Shown piece after piece: positions 1 through 7,692 of a stretch of 64,000 nt of DNA (position 1 is its first letter; each line of letters opens with the position of its first letter). The position numbers and the translations under genes were made by a program. The notes beneath the pieces are model-generated. The model ran no database searches. It saw nothing but the letters and a program-made list of their open reading frames with translations, and was not told the origin of the DNA. Source of the stretch: Saccharofermentans sp. (GTDB lineage: Bacteria; Bacillota; Clostridia; Saccharofermentanales; Saccharofermentanaceae); assembly GCA_024403695.1 (NCBI GenBank), contig JAKSRI010000003.1, forward strand, positions 1 to 64,000, given 5' to 3'.

Positions 1-2741
1 CTAAGCGCCATCTTTATAAATTCCCAACAATCATCAGGAGAATCCGCACATGCAGTGATAGCTATTGAACTTTTTATTCCCATAATCGGACCAGTGCCAT
101 ATCTGCTTGGAACGCCACATAATCTCCAATCGGAATATCTGTGACCATATCTTTCACAAAGCACAAAATTCAAATTAACCATGTCCATGCCCTTGGAATA
201 TTCATCACTACGGCTAAGCGTATAAAACTCAGAAGAATTAACAATCATGTTCCTGAAATCATCATTATCAACATCTAATTTTCCGTTAGCAGCGTAATCC
301 ACCAAACTATTACGCGCGGCCGGTATCGCAGCATCTCCTTTTGTACCCCAATAATTATAACTACCATAAGATTCTGCGAAGCATCTATACTCATCATATG
401 TAAATCCATTTTTATCGCTGTTCAGACATGCTGAATCGACGAGCATTCCATACATCTGTATTTCCAAAGGCATAACATACTGAGAACCTTCAACCTGTAA
501 TGGTGTGAAAGCACAATCAAAATAATCTTCTCGATTAACCCCCTGTTTACCATCAATATAGTCATTAAGATTCAAAGCTACATCTTCGCTAAGGAAACAA
601 GCATTCTCATTTACATTCAACAAAATATCTGGTCCGCTGCCATTTTTAATATCTTCTACAAGCTTATCCACAATATCTACAGAATCCTGTTCAAGCAAAT
701 AAGCATTATATTCATAGCTAACCTGAATATAATAGTCAGCATTATTTCTGTTAAAAGCACTTACTGCATAACAATCGATATCAGTATCAAATCCTAGTTG
801 CGCTGCTTCAATTATGGTCTTTCCAGCATTAGGATTATTCTGAGACTTTGTAAGAATAATCAACTCTCGACCGAACAAATCCTCGTCTTCTGTACATCCA
901 CCCATACGTTGTAATATGAGAGTGTCACTATCTGCATATACCAAGTAATAGTTCAAAAACAAAGCACAATTAAGATATGAACAATTACGATCATATACCG
1001 CCTCTTCTTCATGTGTTCTCAAATTATATCTAGAGATAAAACCTCTCTGATCATAATGGTAAACATATTCCCCATAAAGCATGTAGTTGTAGTACATACC
1101 TAACATATCTTCAGAGAAATTCATCTCCATAATCTCACCAGTCTGGCCGTCGGCACACCAGAATTTACCATCCATCTCAAATAGAACATTACCTTCAGAG
1201 TCCAAACTCCAATTAACACACTGACTATTTACAAATATCTCATTAATCACATTGCCAGCCATATCAGTAACAAGAAAACCTGCTCTGCTATCTCGACTTC
1301 CGTAACATTCAAAAAATGTATAAATACGATCATCAAAAACAACAGATTGACCAAGCGCGCTAATCATAACCGACACATCTGCAAATGCTTTACTCTTCTC
1401 TACAGCCTCTCCATTTGCAAAATCCAAAGTATATAGCTTCCAATTATTTCCAGTCTTACCATAAGCAACAAATTCATCACCGATTTGAAAAGCATCACTA
1501 TAAATAACATCATTCTCATTTATAGCTCCGATAAGAGTGCCGTCCATGGAATAACACACAAGCTGGCGATCATAATTACCACTCTGATTCATTTGAGAAA
1601 CACGGAAAACTACATAATCTTTACTAACAAACGTTACATAGTAATTGTAAGAACTTTCGCCAAACGTCATAACAGTGCTGTCATACCACAACGAATCCTC
1701 ACCAAGTATGGTTACGCCCTTCACGGCACGACCATTAAAGAGAAAACTTCCCACACCCATCGTTAAGAGAATGGTAACTACCAAAGTTACTGCCACACTT
1801 TTACGAGACTTGCGCATAATATTTAGGATACGGGTCTTGATAAAGCTTTTGTTACGACCGCTCATGGAAGTGGACACTGTCATTCTTCCACTTAATCCAG
1901 ACATTTTAGCAACAAAATTTATCAACATCTCGCCGTACTCAGCCTTGTTTTCCTCACCAAGAAGTTTGATAACTCTCTCATCAACCGCCATCTCATTATC
2001 ACGCTGCACAAGAATCGCCGCCATCCACACGAGAGGATCAAACCAGAACATAGTCATAACAATATACTTAACTACTACCCAAAAATTATCTCCAATGGAG
2101 TAGTGACAACACTCATGACAGACAGCATATTTGTAATCCATGCTCTCTTTATCCAAATCATCGCTAACATAAATGTTATGTCCAAGAAGAAACGGTGAAC
2201 TGATACCATGAAGCTTATACACCTTAAGGCCACCATAAGGGGCACGCGCATAGAATTCACGGTGTGTTCTTGTCCTCTTGGCGAAAGCAACATTATTCAC
2301 TACAAGAAACGCAGCCATAAGAATAGCGCCTGCAAACCAAACGTATCCAGCATATGTCATACACTCCTGATATGACAAAACATGTTTCTGTGAAACAGAC
2401 TTCTTAGTAGAAGATATCGGTGTATTAGTATCCGCCTGGGAACCCTTAGCTGTAGTGTCATCAGATGCTATCTCGTTTGGAATATTCTCCTCAGATGATT
2501 TACCCACAAGCATTTCATAGGTCTCACTATCAATACTACTTGCACCAACAGTAACAGGAACATAATTCTCTACTGTCTTATTAAAAGACATAGGAATCTG
2601 AGATATTCCATAACCAACTAAGAATATTGGGAGTAGCAACCACATGGCGTATTGCATTTTACGTGAAATCCATCCGTCAACAACAGCCCTGATAATTACT
2701 ATTGCAATAATCAATATATTAAAAGCGATAAACCAGTTCAT
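1..2741 (-). CDS. BlaR-like M56 metalloprotease with extracellular solute-binding-like domain (partial)
   Basis: The reading frame stays open from ATG 2741 past the left edge (over 913 codons), so the C-terminus is missing. The N-terminus has hydrophobic helices (about residues 4-20, 35-45, 115-135) and a zinc site H209-E-C-C-H213, followed by a GDN..W stretch and an R-D-N-E-M-A-V-D-E segment, as in the M56/BlaR1 family. A transmembrane helix at about 316-335 leads outside. The outer part starts with a beta-rich region (about 337-620). It continues into a segment resembling family 1 extracellular solute-binding proteins, with GSGPDILLN near 700 and DCWEFIKMAL at the edge. Known BlaR1/MecR1 proteins carry a penicillin-binding sensor there; none is seen here. 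The start overlaps the BlaI stop by one base (TGATG). Inferred role: a sensor that inactivates the BlaI repressor on binding an outside ligand. Confidence 0.8.
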   Translation of the reverse strand, partial: MNWFIAFNILIIAIVIIRAVVDGWISRKMQYAMWLLLPIFLVGYGISQIPMSFNKTVENYVPVTVGASSIDSETYEMLVGKSSEENIPNEIASDDTTAKGSQADTNTPISSTKKSVSQKHVLSYQECMTYAGYVWFAGAILMAAFLVVNNVAFAKRTRTHREFYARAPYGGLKVYKLHGISSPFLLGHNIYVSDDLDKESMDYKYAVCHECCHYSIGDNFWVVVKYIVMTMFWFDPLVWMAAILVQRDNEMAVDERVIKLLGEENKAEYGEMLINFVAKMSGLSGRMTVSTSMSGRNKSFIKTRILNIMRKSRKSVAVTLVVTILLTMGVGSFLFNGRAVKGVTILGEDSLWYDSTVMTFGESSYNYYVTFVSKDYVVFRVSQMNQSGNYDRQLVCYSMDGTLIGAINENDVIYSDAFQIGDEFVAYGKTGNNWKLYTLDFANGEAVEKSKAFADVSVMISALGQSVVFDDRIYTFFECYGSRDSRAGFLVTDMAGNVINEIFVNSQCVNWSLDSEGNVLFEMDGKFWCADGQTGEIMEMNFSEDMLGMYYNYMLYGEYVYHYDQRGFISRYNLRTHEEEAVYDRNCSYLNCALFLNYYLVYADSDTLILQRMGGCTEDEDLFGRELIILTKSQNNPNAGKTIIEAAQLGFDTDIDCYAVSAFNRNNADYYIQVSYEYNAYLLEQDSVDIVDKLVEDIKNGSGPDILLNVNENACFLSEDVALNLNDYIDGKQGVNREDYFDCAFTPLQVEGSQYVMPLEIQMYGMLVDSACLNSDKNGFTYDEYRCFAESYGSYNYWGTKGDAAIPAARNSLVDYAANGKLDVDNDDFRNMIVNSSEFYTLSRSDEYSKGMDMVNLNFVLCERYGHRYSDWRLCGVPSRYGTGPIMGIKSSIAITACADSPDDCWEFIKMAL

Positions 2742-3106
2742 CACTTGCTGCCTTTCTCGATAATACGATGAAGCTCATCAATCTCATCCTGTGTAAGCGC
2801 CTCCTGATTAAGCAGACTACTTATCATAAGACCAATATTTCCTCTATAAAACTTATTAAGAAAAGTCTTTGTCTCTTCTAATTCAGCTTCGTCTCTTCTG
2901 ATGCTTGGATAATATTTTTTTGTTTTATTCTCGGCCTCAAAATATATACTTCCCTTGTTATCCATTCTCTTGAGAAGTGTAATTACTGTAGACTTTGTCC
3001 ACCCCTTAGACTCCTCAAGTTCATGAGTAATTTCCATAGTCGTCATAGGACCTTTTTCCCAGAGAAGTTCCATAATATTCCATTCTGTATCTGCAAGTTT
3101 AATCAT
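2741..3106 (-). CDS. BlaI/MecI family transcriptional repressor
   Basis: A 121-residue winged-helix protein with the family's N-terminal pattern (LADTEWNIMELLWEKGP, then a recognition helix around GWTKSTVITLLKRM). A C-terminal dimerisation segment is rich in acidic and leucine residues. BlaI-type repressors bind dyad operators and are released when the partner M56 protease is activated. ATG 3106 is chosen because a GGAG box sits 7 bases upstream; a TTG four codons earlier lies inside that ribosome site and is unlikely. It is the first gene of a two-gene operon with the M56 gene, driven by the promoter at 3172-3200. Confidence 0.9.
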   Translation of the reverse strand: MIKLADTEWNIMELLWEKGPMTTMEITHELEESKGWTKSTVITLLKRMDNKGSIYFEAENKTKKYYPSIRRDEAELEETKTFLNKFYRGNIGLMISSLLNQEALTQDEIDELHRIIEKGSK

Positions 3107-3140
3107 ATATATCTCCAATTATTTTGTTAGAAATGAAAAT

Positions 3141-3203
3141 AGGTCGACATAAGTAAACCTGTTCTAGCTTGAATATACGCCATTGGTTTACTGATGTCAA
3201 CCT
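3141..3203. promoter_or_regulatory. Inverted pair of 19-bp arms, probable BlaI operators
   Basis: The arm 3141-3159 and the arm 3185-3203 are reverse complements at 17 of 19 positions. The right arm covers the -35 box and part of the spacer; the left arm lies just downstream of the expected start site. Arm centres are 44 bp apart, about four helical turns, which suits two dimers on one DNA face. That BlaI binds here is inferred from position. Confidence 0.65.
3172..3200 (-). promoter_or_regulatory. Consensus SigA promoter of the blaI-M56 operon
   Basis: On the minus strand TTGACA (3195-3200) and TATATT (3172-3177) are separated by exactly 17 bases. Transcription would start near 3165, leaving a leader of about 60 bases before the BlaI start. 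Confidence 0.85.
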
Positions 3204-3231
3204 GTCGTTCTTCTTTTTCAGATATTAATAA

Positions 3232-3251
3232 GGAGCGGATTTCTCCACTCC
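3232..3251 (-). terminator. Hairpin after the brnTA pair
   Basis: On the minus strand GGAGTGGA-GAAA-TCCGCTCC forms an 8-bp stem (one G-T pair) with a GNRA-type loop, followed by an AT-rich TTATTAATAT tract rather than a pure U run. It lies 15 bases after the antitoxin stop. Confidence 0.5.
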
Positions 3252-3265
3252 CAATATTCACATTA

Positions 3266-3475
3266 TTATACGAACTGTATTTTCTTTTTATCCCTTACAC
3301 ATTGATCTAGATACAAGTTAATTAGCACCTGATATGGCACCCCAGATTCTGCAGACATCTCTTTAAAATATTCTACAGTTGATGTATTGAGATTCATTGT
3401 TACCTGTTGTTTAGTTTTCGATGTATATGGATTCTTTCTTGGATTTAAATTCTTGATGTCATATTCGTCTCTCAT
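3266..3475 (-). CDS. brnA: BrnA-like ribbon-helix-helix antitoxin
   Basis: A 69-residue protein of BrnA type: a basic N-terminus containing NLNPRKNPYTSKTKQQVTMN, then a ribbon-helix-helix core in which the strand VTMNLN is followed by two helices (TSTVEYFKEMSAESG, PYQVLINLYLDQC). BrnA neutralises the RelE-fold ribonuclease BrnT and represses the shared promoter. It starts 5 bases after the BrnT stop, in the usual toxin-first order of this family. The partner and order make the call firm. Confidence 0.88.
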   Translation of the reverse strand: MRDEYDIKNLNPRKNPYTSKTKQQVTMNLNTSTVEYFKEMSAESGVPYQVLINLYLDQCVRDKKKIQFV

Positions 3476-3480
3476 TTATA

Positions 3481-3783
3481 TCACCATCTTTCATTAATCT
3501 CATAATATTGCTTAGCCTCTGTTTTTGTTGCCTTACGAGCGGAAATTATTCTAATAGTATTTTCTTCACCTCGGTAACAGTGACATACAACCAACATTCT
3601 AGGTTTACAACTCATTCCAATCAAAATAAATCGCTGTTCATCAATAGAATGATCCGGATCATCAAATAAAATCGCTTTCTCATCATCAAAAACTGTTTTT
3701 GCTTCTTCGAAAGATATTCCTTCATGTTTTTTCTCGTTTTTGAAAGCCTTATTGTTATCCCACTCAAACTCAAGCTCTTTCAT
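3481..3783 (-). CDS. brnT: BrnT-like RelE-superfamily ribonuclease toxin
   Basis: A 100-residue BrnT homologue: EFEWDNNKAFKNEKKHEGISFEEA at the N-terminus (positions 5-28, split here as EFEWDNNKA and KKHEGISFEEA) is the family signature. It continues with the DP(D)HS, RFILIG and IRIISARKAT motifs near the C-terminus; the R and K of SARKAT are typical. BrnT toxins cleave RNA and slow translation. The -10 box ends only 6 bases before the ATG and no ribosome site is visible, so the mRNA may be leaderless. Confidence 0.88.
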   Translation of the reverse strand: MKELEFEWDNNKAFKNEKKHEGISFEEAKTVFDDEKAILFDDPDHSIDEQRFILIGMSCKPRMLVVCHCYRGEENTIRIISARKATKTEAKQYYEINERW

Positions 3784-3789
3784 AATTGT

Positions 3790-3818
3790 ATTATAATTAC
3801 CTCATAATTATTAGTCAA
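3790..3818 (-). promoter_or_regulatory. brnTA promoter with palindromic operator in the spacer
   Basis: Minus-strand TTGACT (3813-3818), 17-bp spacer, TATAAT (3790-3795). The spacer holds a perfect inverted repeat, ATAATTA 3793-3799 and TAATTAT 3805-3811 with a 5-base centre, placed for autorepression by the RHH antitoxin. The expected start of transcription coincides with the A of the toxin ATG (3783). Confidence 0.75.
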
Positions 3819-3869
3819 ATAATCTGTTATTGATTTCTTTGCTAAATAAAGCATATAAAAACCATCTGG

Positions 3870-3945
3870 CCATTAATGGGACACACACACTTCCACCATC
3901 ACCAAGCACCAAACGCAGAAAATATCAATCCCATTAATGGGACAC
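3870..3945. repeat. 15-bp direct repeat containing a palindrome, upstream of radA
   Basis: CCATTAATGGGACAC occurs at 3870-3884 and again at 3931-3945, 61 bp apart. Each copy contains the palindrome CCATTAATGG; the second extends to CCCATTAATGGG. They lie in the 204-bp gap between brnT and radA, upstream of the radA -10 box. No gene is seen in this gap. Confidence 0.6.
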
Positions 3946-3975
3946 TTCCCTTCTGTTCAAAATCGAATAACTTGA

Positions 3976-3981
3976 TATAAT
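3976..3981 (+). promoter_or_regulatory. radA -10 box close to the start codon
   Basis: TATAAT ends 6 bases before the radA ATG at 3988, so transcription should begin at or beside the start codon. No Shine-Dalgarno sequence precedes the gene. No convincing -35 box is seen (position 3953-3958 reads CTGTTC). Confidence 0.55.
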
Positions 3982-3987
3982 TAGTTT

Positions 3988-5397
3988 ATGGCTAAGAAAA
4001 ACACTATTTATTTTTGTAAAGAATGCGGATATGAGACTTCAGGCTGGATGGGTAAGTGTCCAGGATGCGGAAGTTTCAATGCCCTTGTAGAAGCACCTAA
4101 GGAAGATACTGCTAGCAATAAAACCAGCAGTCAGAACGGGGCGCCTGCATATAAGGCTGCTAGTTTTAACTGGACCAAGAGCTCAGGTACAGTAAGACTT
4201 AAGGATGCAGGTAAAGAAGAATACGTAAGATTTAAGACTGGAATTGATGCACTTGATAACTTATTCGGTGGCGGCATCACTAATGGCTCCGTTACCCTCG
4301 TAGGTGGAGAACCTGGAATAGGTAAATCAACTGTACTTTTACAGCTGGCTGATTCATATAAAGATGACGGCGATGTTCTCTATGTATCAGGCGAGGAGTC
4401 TCCTGCTCAGATTGGCATGCGTGCAGAACGTCTTGGAATTACCAATGACAGAATTATCATCTGTGCTCAGACTAGTTTCGAATTAATCGCAGAAGAGATG
4501 CAGCGCATTAAGCCATCTCTTTGCATTATTGATTCCATTCAGACTTTATATTCAGAGTCTATTAGCGGAACACCTGGTTCTGTATCACAGGCTCGTGAAG
4601 TAACTGCTGGACTTATCAGAATTGCCAAGAGTAATAATATGCCTATTATTCTTGTTGGACATGTAACTAAGGAAGGCTCTATCGCTGGTCCTAAGACTAT
4701 CGAGCACATGGTAGATACAGTTCTCTATTTTGAGGGTGATAACACAGGTAGTTACAGAATGCTCAGAAGTGTTAAGAACAGATTCGGTAAGTCATCTGAG
4801 ATTGCTTTCTTCGAGATGACTCAGTCCGGTCTTGTTCCTGTTGATAACAGCTCTGCCCTTCTCGTTATGGGTCGTCCACTTCAGGCGCCAGGTTCTGCGC
4901 TTACATCTACTATGGAAGGTGCCAAGGCTCTCACTATCGAGATTCAGGCATTAGCTTCTAACACATGTTATGGAACACCTCAGCGTATGACTTCTGGACC
5001 AGACAGATCTAGAGTTACTATGCTTCTTGCTATTGCTGAGCAGACATTTAAGCTTGGCCTGGCAACCAAGGACTGTTTCATTAACGTCATAGGTGGACTC
5101 AGAATCACTGATCCTTCCTGTGACCTTGCTATAATAGCCGCAGTGGTATCTTCTTCACGTGGAATTCCCCTTAAGGAGAATACACTCATTCTTGGCGAGG
5201 TAGGCCTTACTGGAGAACTCAGACCAGTTTCTCAGTTAAGTGCCCGTATCCTCGAGGCTAATCGCGTGGGAATTACCAGAGTAGTTCTACCTGGTTCTAC
5301 CCGTTCTGCAATCGAGAAAGATGCAACACTCGCTACTAAAGCAGAATATTTCTTTGTAGATAATATCTCGGAGGCAACAGATGTCCTGTTCTCATAA
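3988..5397 (+). CDS. radA: DNA repair ATPase RadA
   Basis: A 469-residue protein of normal RadA length. Order of parts: N-terminal C4 zinc finger (CKECGYETSGWMGKCPGC, residues 11-28), RecA-like ATPase with Walker A GGEPGIGKST near 107, the RadA-specific KNRFG motif near 263, and a C-terminal Lon-protease-like domain. RadA promotes branch migration and processing of recombination intermediates. ATG 3988 is the only start that keeps the zinc finger, though it lacks a ribosome site. The end overlaps ispD by 17 bases, so the two are translated from one message. Confidence 0.97.
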   Translation: MAKKNTIYFCKECGYETSGWMGKCPGCGSFNALVEAPKEDTASNKTSSQNGAPAYKAASFNWTKSSGTVRLKDAGKEEYVRFKTGIDALDNLFGGGITNGSVTLVGGEPGIGKSTVLLQLADSYKDDGDVLYVSGEESPAQIGMRAERLGITNDRIIICAQTSFELIAEEMQRIKPSLCIIDSIQTLYSESISGTPGSVSQAREVTAGLIRIAKSNNMPIILVGHVTKEGSIAGPKTIEHMVDTVLYFEGDNTGSYRMLRSVKNRFGKSSEIAFFEMTQSGLVPVDNSSALLVMGRPLQAPGSALTSTMEGAKALTIEIQALASNTCYGTPQRMTSGPDRSRVTMLLAIAEQTFKLGLATKDCFINVIGGLRITDPSCDLAIIAAVVSSSRGIPLKENTLILGEVGLTGELRPVSQLSARILEANRVGITRVVLPGSTRSAIEKDATLATKAEYFFVDNISEATDVLFS

Positions 5398-6076
5398 GAT
5401 TTATGTAATCATCCCTGCTGCTGGTTCTGGCTCCAGAATGGGCAAGAACAGCAATAAGTTATTTATGAAAATCGGTGACAAAACTGTCATCGAGCGTACT
5501 TTAGACGCTTTCAATAACTACGGTAATATTTACGCTATCGTTGTTACCAATGAAGAAAATCTGGAAGAACTTAGAAGACTTCAGAATACTAATTATCCAT
5601 TCATAAAGTCAGTTATTCTTGGCGGTAATTCTAGAACTGAATCCGTAAGCAAAGGTGTAGATGAACTTGCTAATATCGAGGATGGACCAACTGCAGATGA
5701 TTATGTATTTATCCATGATGGCGCGCGCTGCATGATTACTAAAGATGTCATCGACAATTGTGTTGAAGGTCTTGCTGATAACAAGGTTTGTGTTGCCGGT
5801 GTTCAGGCAAAGAATACTATCAAGGTTGTACACGATGGTATTGTCGAATCTACTCCTGATCGCTCTACTTTATACGAAGTTCAGACACCTCAGTGTTTTC
5901 ATTACAATGTGCTTAAGAAGTCATATGGCAATGCTAAGGAAAACAATATCGAAGCTACAGATGATACTGCTCTGGCAGAACTTCTCGGATATAAGGTAGC
6001 TATAGTTGAGGGTTCTTATTCCAACATCAAAATAACAACCCCTGAGGATATTATCTTCGCTCAAGGAATCTCATAA
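5381..6076 (+). CDS. ispD: 2-C-methyl-D-erythritol 4-phosphate cytidylyltransferase
   Basis: A 231-residue nucleotidyltransferase carrying the CTP-binding loop PAAGSGSRMGKN at the N-terminus, then HDGAR and the later VQTPQ segment and ATDD motif. IspD joins CTP to methylerythritol phosphate in the non-mevalonate isoprenoid route. The start lies inside radA and has its own GGAGG box (about 5369), giving a 17-bp overlap. ispF, often next to ispD, is absent here. Confidence 0.95.
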   Translation: MSCSHKIYVIIPAAGSGSRMGKNSNKLFMKIGDKTVIERTLDAFNNYGNIYAIVVTNEENLEELRRLQNTNYPFIKSVILGGNSRTESVSKGVDELANIEDGPTADDYVFIHDGARCMITKDVIDNCVEGLADNKVCVAGVQAKNTIKVVHDGIVESTPDRSTLYEVQTPQCFHYNVLKKSYGNAKENNIEATDDTALAELLGYKVAIVEGSYSNIKITTPEDIIFAQGIS

Positions 6077-6149
6077 AACTATATATTCCCTTTTCACTTT
6101 AGCGTGCTATACACGATAAAAACATTTTGTAAATAAACACGCCTGTCCA

Positions 6150-6179
6150 TTGTTTGACGCCAGTCAAATATTATATAGT
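6150..6179 (+). promoter_or_regulatory. Probable pepD promoter with an inverted repeat in the spacer
   Basis: TTGTTT (6150-6155) and TATAGT (6174-6179) are 18 bases apart; TATATA at 6172 would give 16. A perfect inverted repeat TTTGAC-GCCA-GTCAAA (6153-6168) overlaps the -35 box and spacer, placed like a repressor site. Confidence 0.5.
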
Positions 6180-6211
6180 GAATAAGAATATTTGAGAAAA
6201 GGGAACAACAA

Positions 6212-7660
6212 ATGCAGATTAAAGACTTATCACCTCGCGAGGTGTATCGCTATTTTAGTGATATCGTAACGATACCACATGGTTCTGGTAACACCGACGC
6301 GATTGCTGAGTACTGTGTTAATTTCGCGAAGTCACACGGTTATAAATATGATCGTGATGCTTCAAATAATGTAATAATCTACGCACCAGGAACTCTAGGC
6401 TATGAGAATAGTAACCCTATTATCTTGCAGGGTCATCTTGATATGGTTTGCGAGAAGAAACCTGACTGCCAGATTAATATGGAAAATGATGGCCTGGAAG
6501 TATGTACCGATGGCATTAATGTATGGGCTATTGGTACTACCCTTGGTGGTGACGATGGAATCGCCGTTGCTTTTATTCTCGCAATTTTGGATTCAAACGA
6601 TATTCCACATCCACCAATTGAGGCTCTTCTCACAGCTGATGAGGAGATTGGAATGCTTGGCGCACGTGCTGTGGATTGCAGCAAACTTACTGCCAAAGCC
6701 ATGATCAACATCGACTCCGAAGAGGAGGGAATTATTATTGTAAGTTGCGCAGGGGGAGTTAGAAGCACTTGCAATATTCCATTCGAGAGTGAGAACGCAC
6801 CCGAAGACTATAAGGCTTATAAGGTTGCCATAAAAGGTCTTCGTGGGGGTCACTCTGGTATGGAGATTGATAAGCAGCGCGATAACAGCATCAAACTTAT
6901 GGGTAACGTGCTTTCGCGCATGGCCCGTTCCAGTGACATCAGACTGGCATCCTTAAGTGGTGGTGGCAAAGAAAATGCCATCCCTAGTAATTCTGAAGCA
7001 ATTATCCTGGTTAGCTCACAGGACACTCACACTTTGGAGTTCAGTGTAAGAGAATACCTGAAGCTCCTTCACCAAGAGTTATCCATTACAGAGCCTAACC
7101 TTCAGATTACTGCAGAGCCTGTTGAATACCAGGGCAAAGCAATGACTCTCGAAAGTTCGAGAAGACTTATCTTCACTATTCATCAGATTCCAACTGGTCT
7201 TCAGAAAATGAGTCCTGAAATTCCTGGTCTTGTTCAGACTTCTCTTAATATGGGAACCTGCGTTACCAACGAGAATGACCTCGAACTTAGATTCATGATT
7301 AGAAGTAATACAGGAAGCGGCAAGCAGTTCCTTCTGGAACGTCTCACCTCTTTTACTGAGTATATGGGCGGCACTGTAACTAATAAGAACGACTACCCTG
7401 CATGGGAGTATCGCATTAAGTCAGACCTTAGAGAAACTTTGGTTAAGAGCTATAAAGAGGTTTATGGAAGTGCACCTCAGATCACAGCAATTCATGCTGG
7501 TCTCGAGTGCGGAATCCTCTCAGGAAAGATGCCTGACGTGGATATGATTTCCTTTGGTCCAACTCTTAAAAATGTCCACACACCTAACGAGACTATGGAT
7601 GTGGCTTCTGTTGCCAGAACATGGGATTACCTCAAGAAGGTTCTGGAAAATCTTAAGTAA
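6212..7660 (+). CDS. pepD: Aminoacyl-histidine dipeptidase (PepD, M20)
   Basis: A 482-residue M20 metallopeptidase of full length. The metal-site motifs are present in order: GHLDMVCEK near 79, GTTLGGDDG near 110, TADEEIG near 141 (catalytic Glu), INIDSEEEG near 170, HAGLECG near 428 and GPTLKNVHTPNE near 450. PepD splits Xaa-His and other dipeptides in the cytosol. An AAAGGGA box precedes ATG 6212. The DUF819 transporter follows after 32 bases, suggesting a peptide or amino-acid use operon. Confidence 0.95.
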   Translation: MQIKDLSPREVYRYFSDIVTIPHGSGNTDAIAEYCVNFAKSHGYKYDRDASNNVIIYAPGTLGYENSNPIILQGHLDMVCEKKPDCQINMENDGLEVCTDGINVWAIGTTLGGDDGIAVAFILAILDSNDIPHPPIEALLTADEEIGMLGARAVDCSKLTAKAMINIDSEEEGIIIVSCAGGVRSTCNIPFESENAPEDYKAYKVAIKGLRGGHSGMEIDKQRDNSIKLMGNVLSRMARSSDIRLASLSGGGKENAIPSNSEAIILVSSQDTHTLEFSVREYLKLLHQELSITEPNLQITAEPVEYQGKAMTLESSRRLIFTIHQIPTGLQKMSPEIPGLVQTSLNMGTCVTNENDLELRFMIRSNTGSGKQFLLERLTSFTEYMGGTVTNKNDYPAWEYRIKSDLRETLVKSYKEVYGSAPQITAIHAGLECGILSGKMPDVDMISFGPTLKNVHTPNETMDVASVARTWDYLKKVLENLK

Positions 7661-7692
7661 TTTATTAAATAAAAATATAAAGGAGAAACATT

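Noticed and set aside
1485..2103. Plus-strand ORFs of 93 and 142 codons
   Set aside because: They are opposite the continuous M56 frame, which carries the zinc motif.
1..2741. Beta-lactam sensing by the BlaR-like protein
   Set aside because: No penicillin-binding SxxK/SxN/KTG set is seen in the outer part up to the window edge; the segment resembles a solute-binding protein.
6077..6149. Terminator behind ispD
   Set aside because: Only a 4-bp CGTG/CACG stem with a mismatch and no T run is present.
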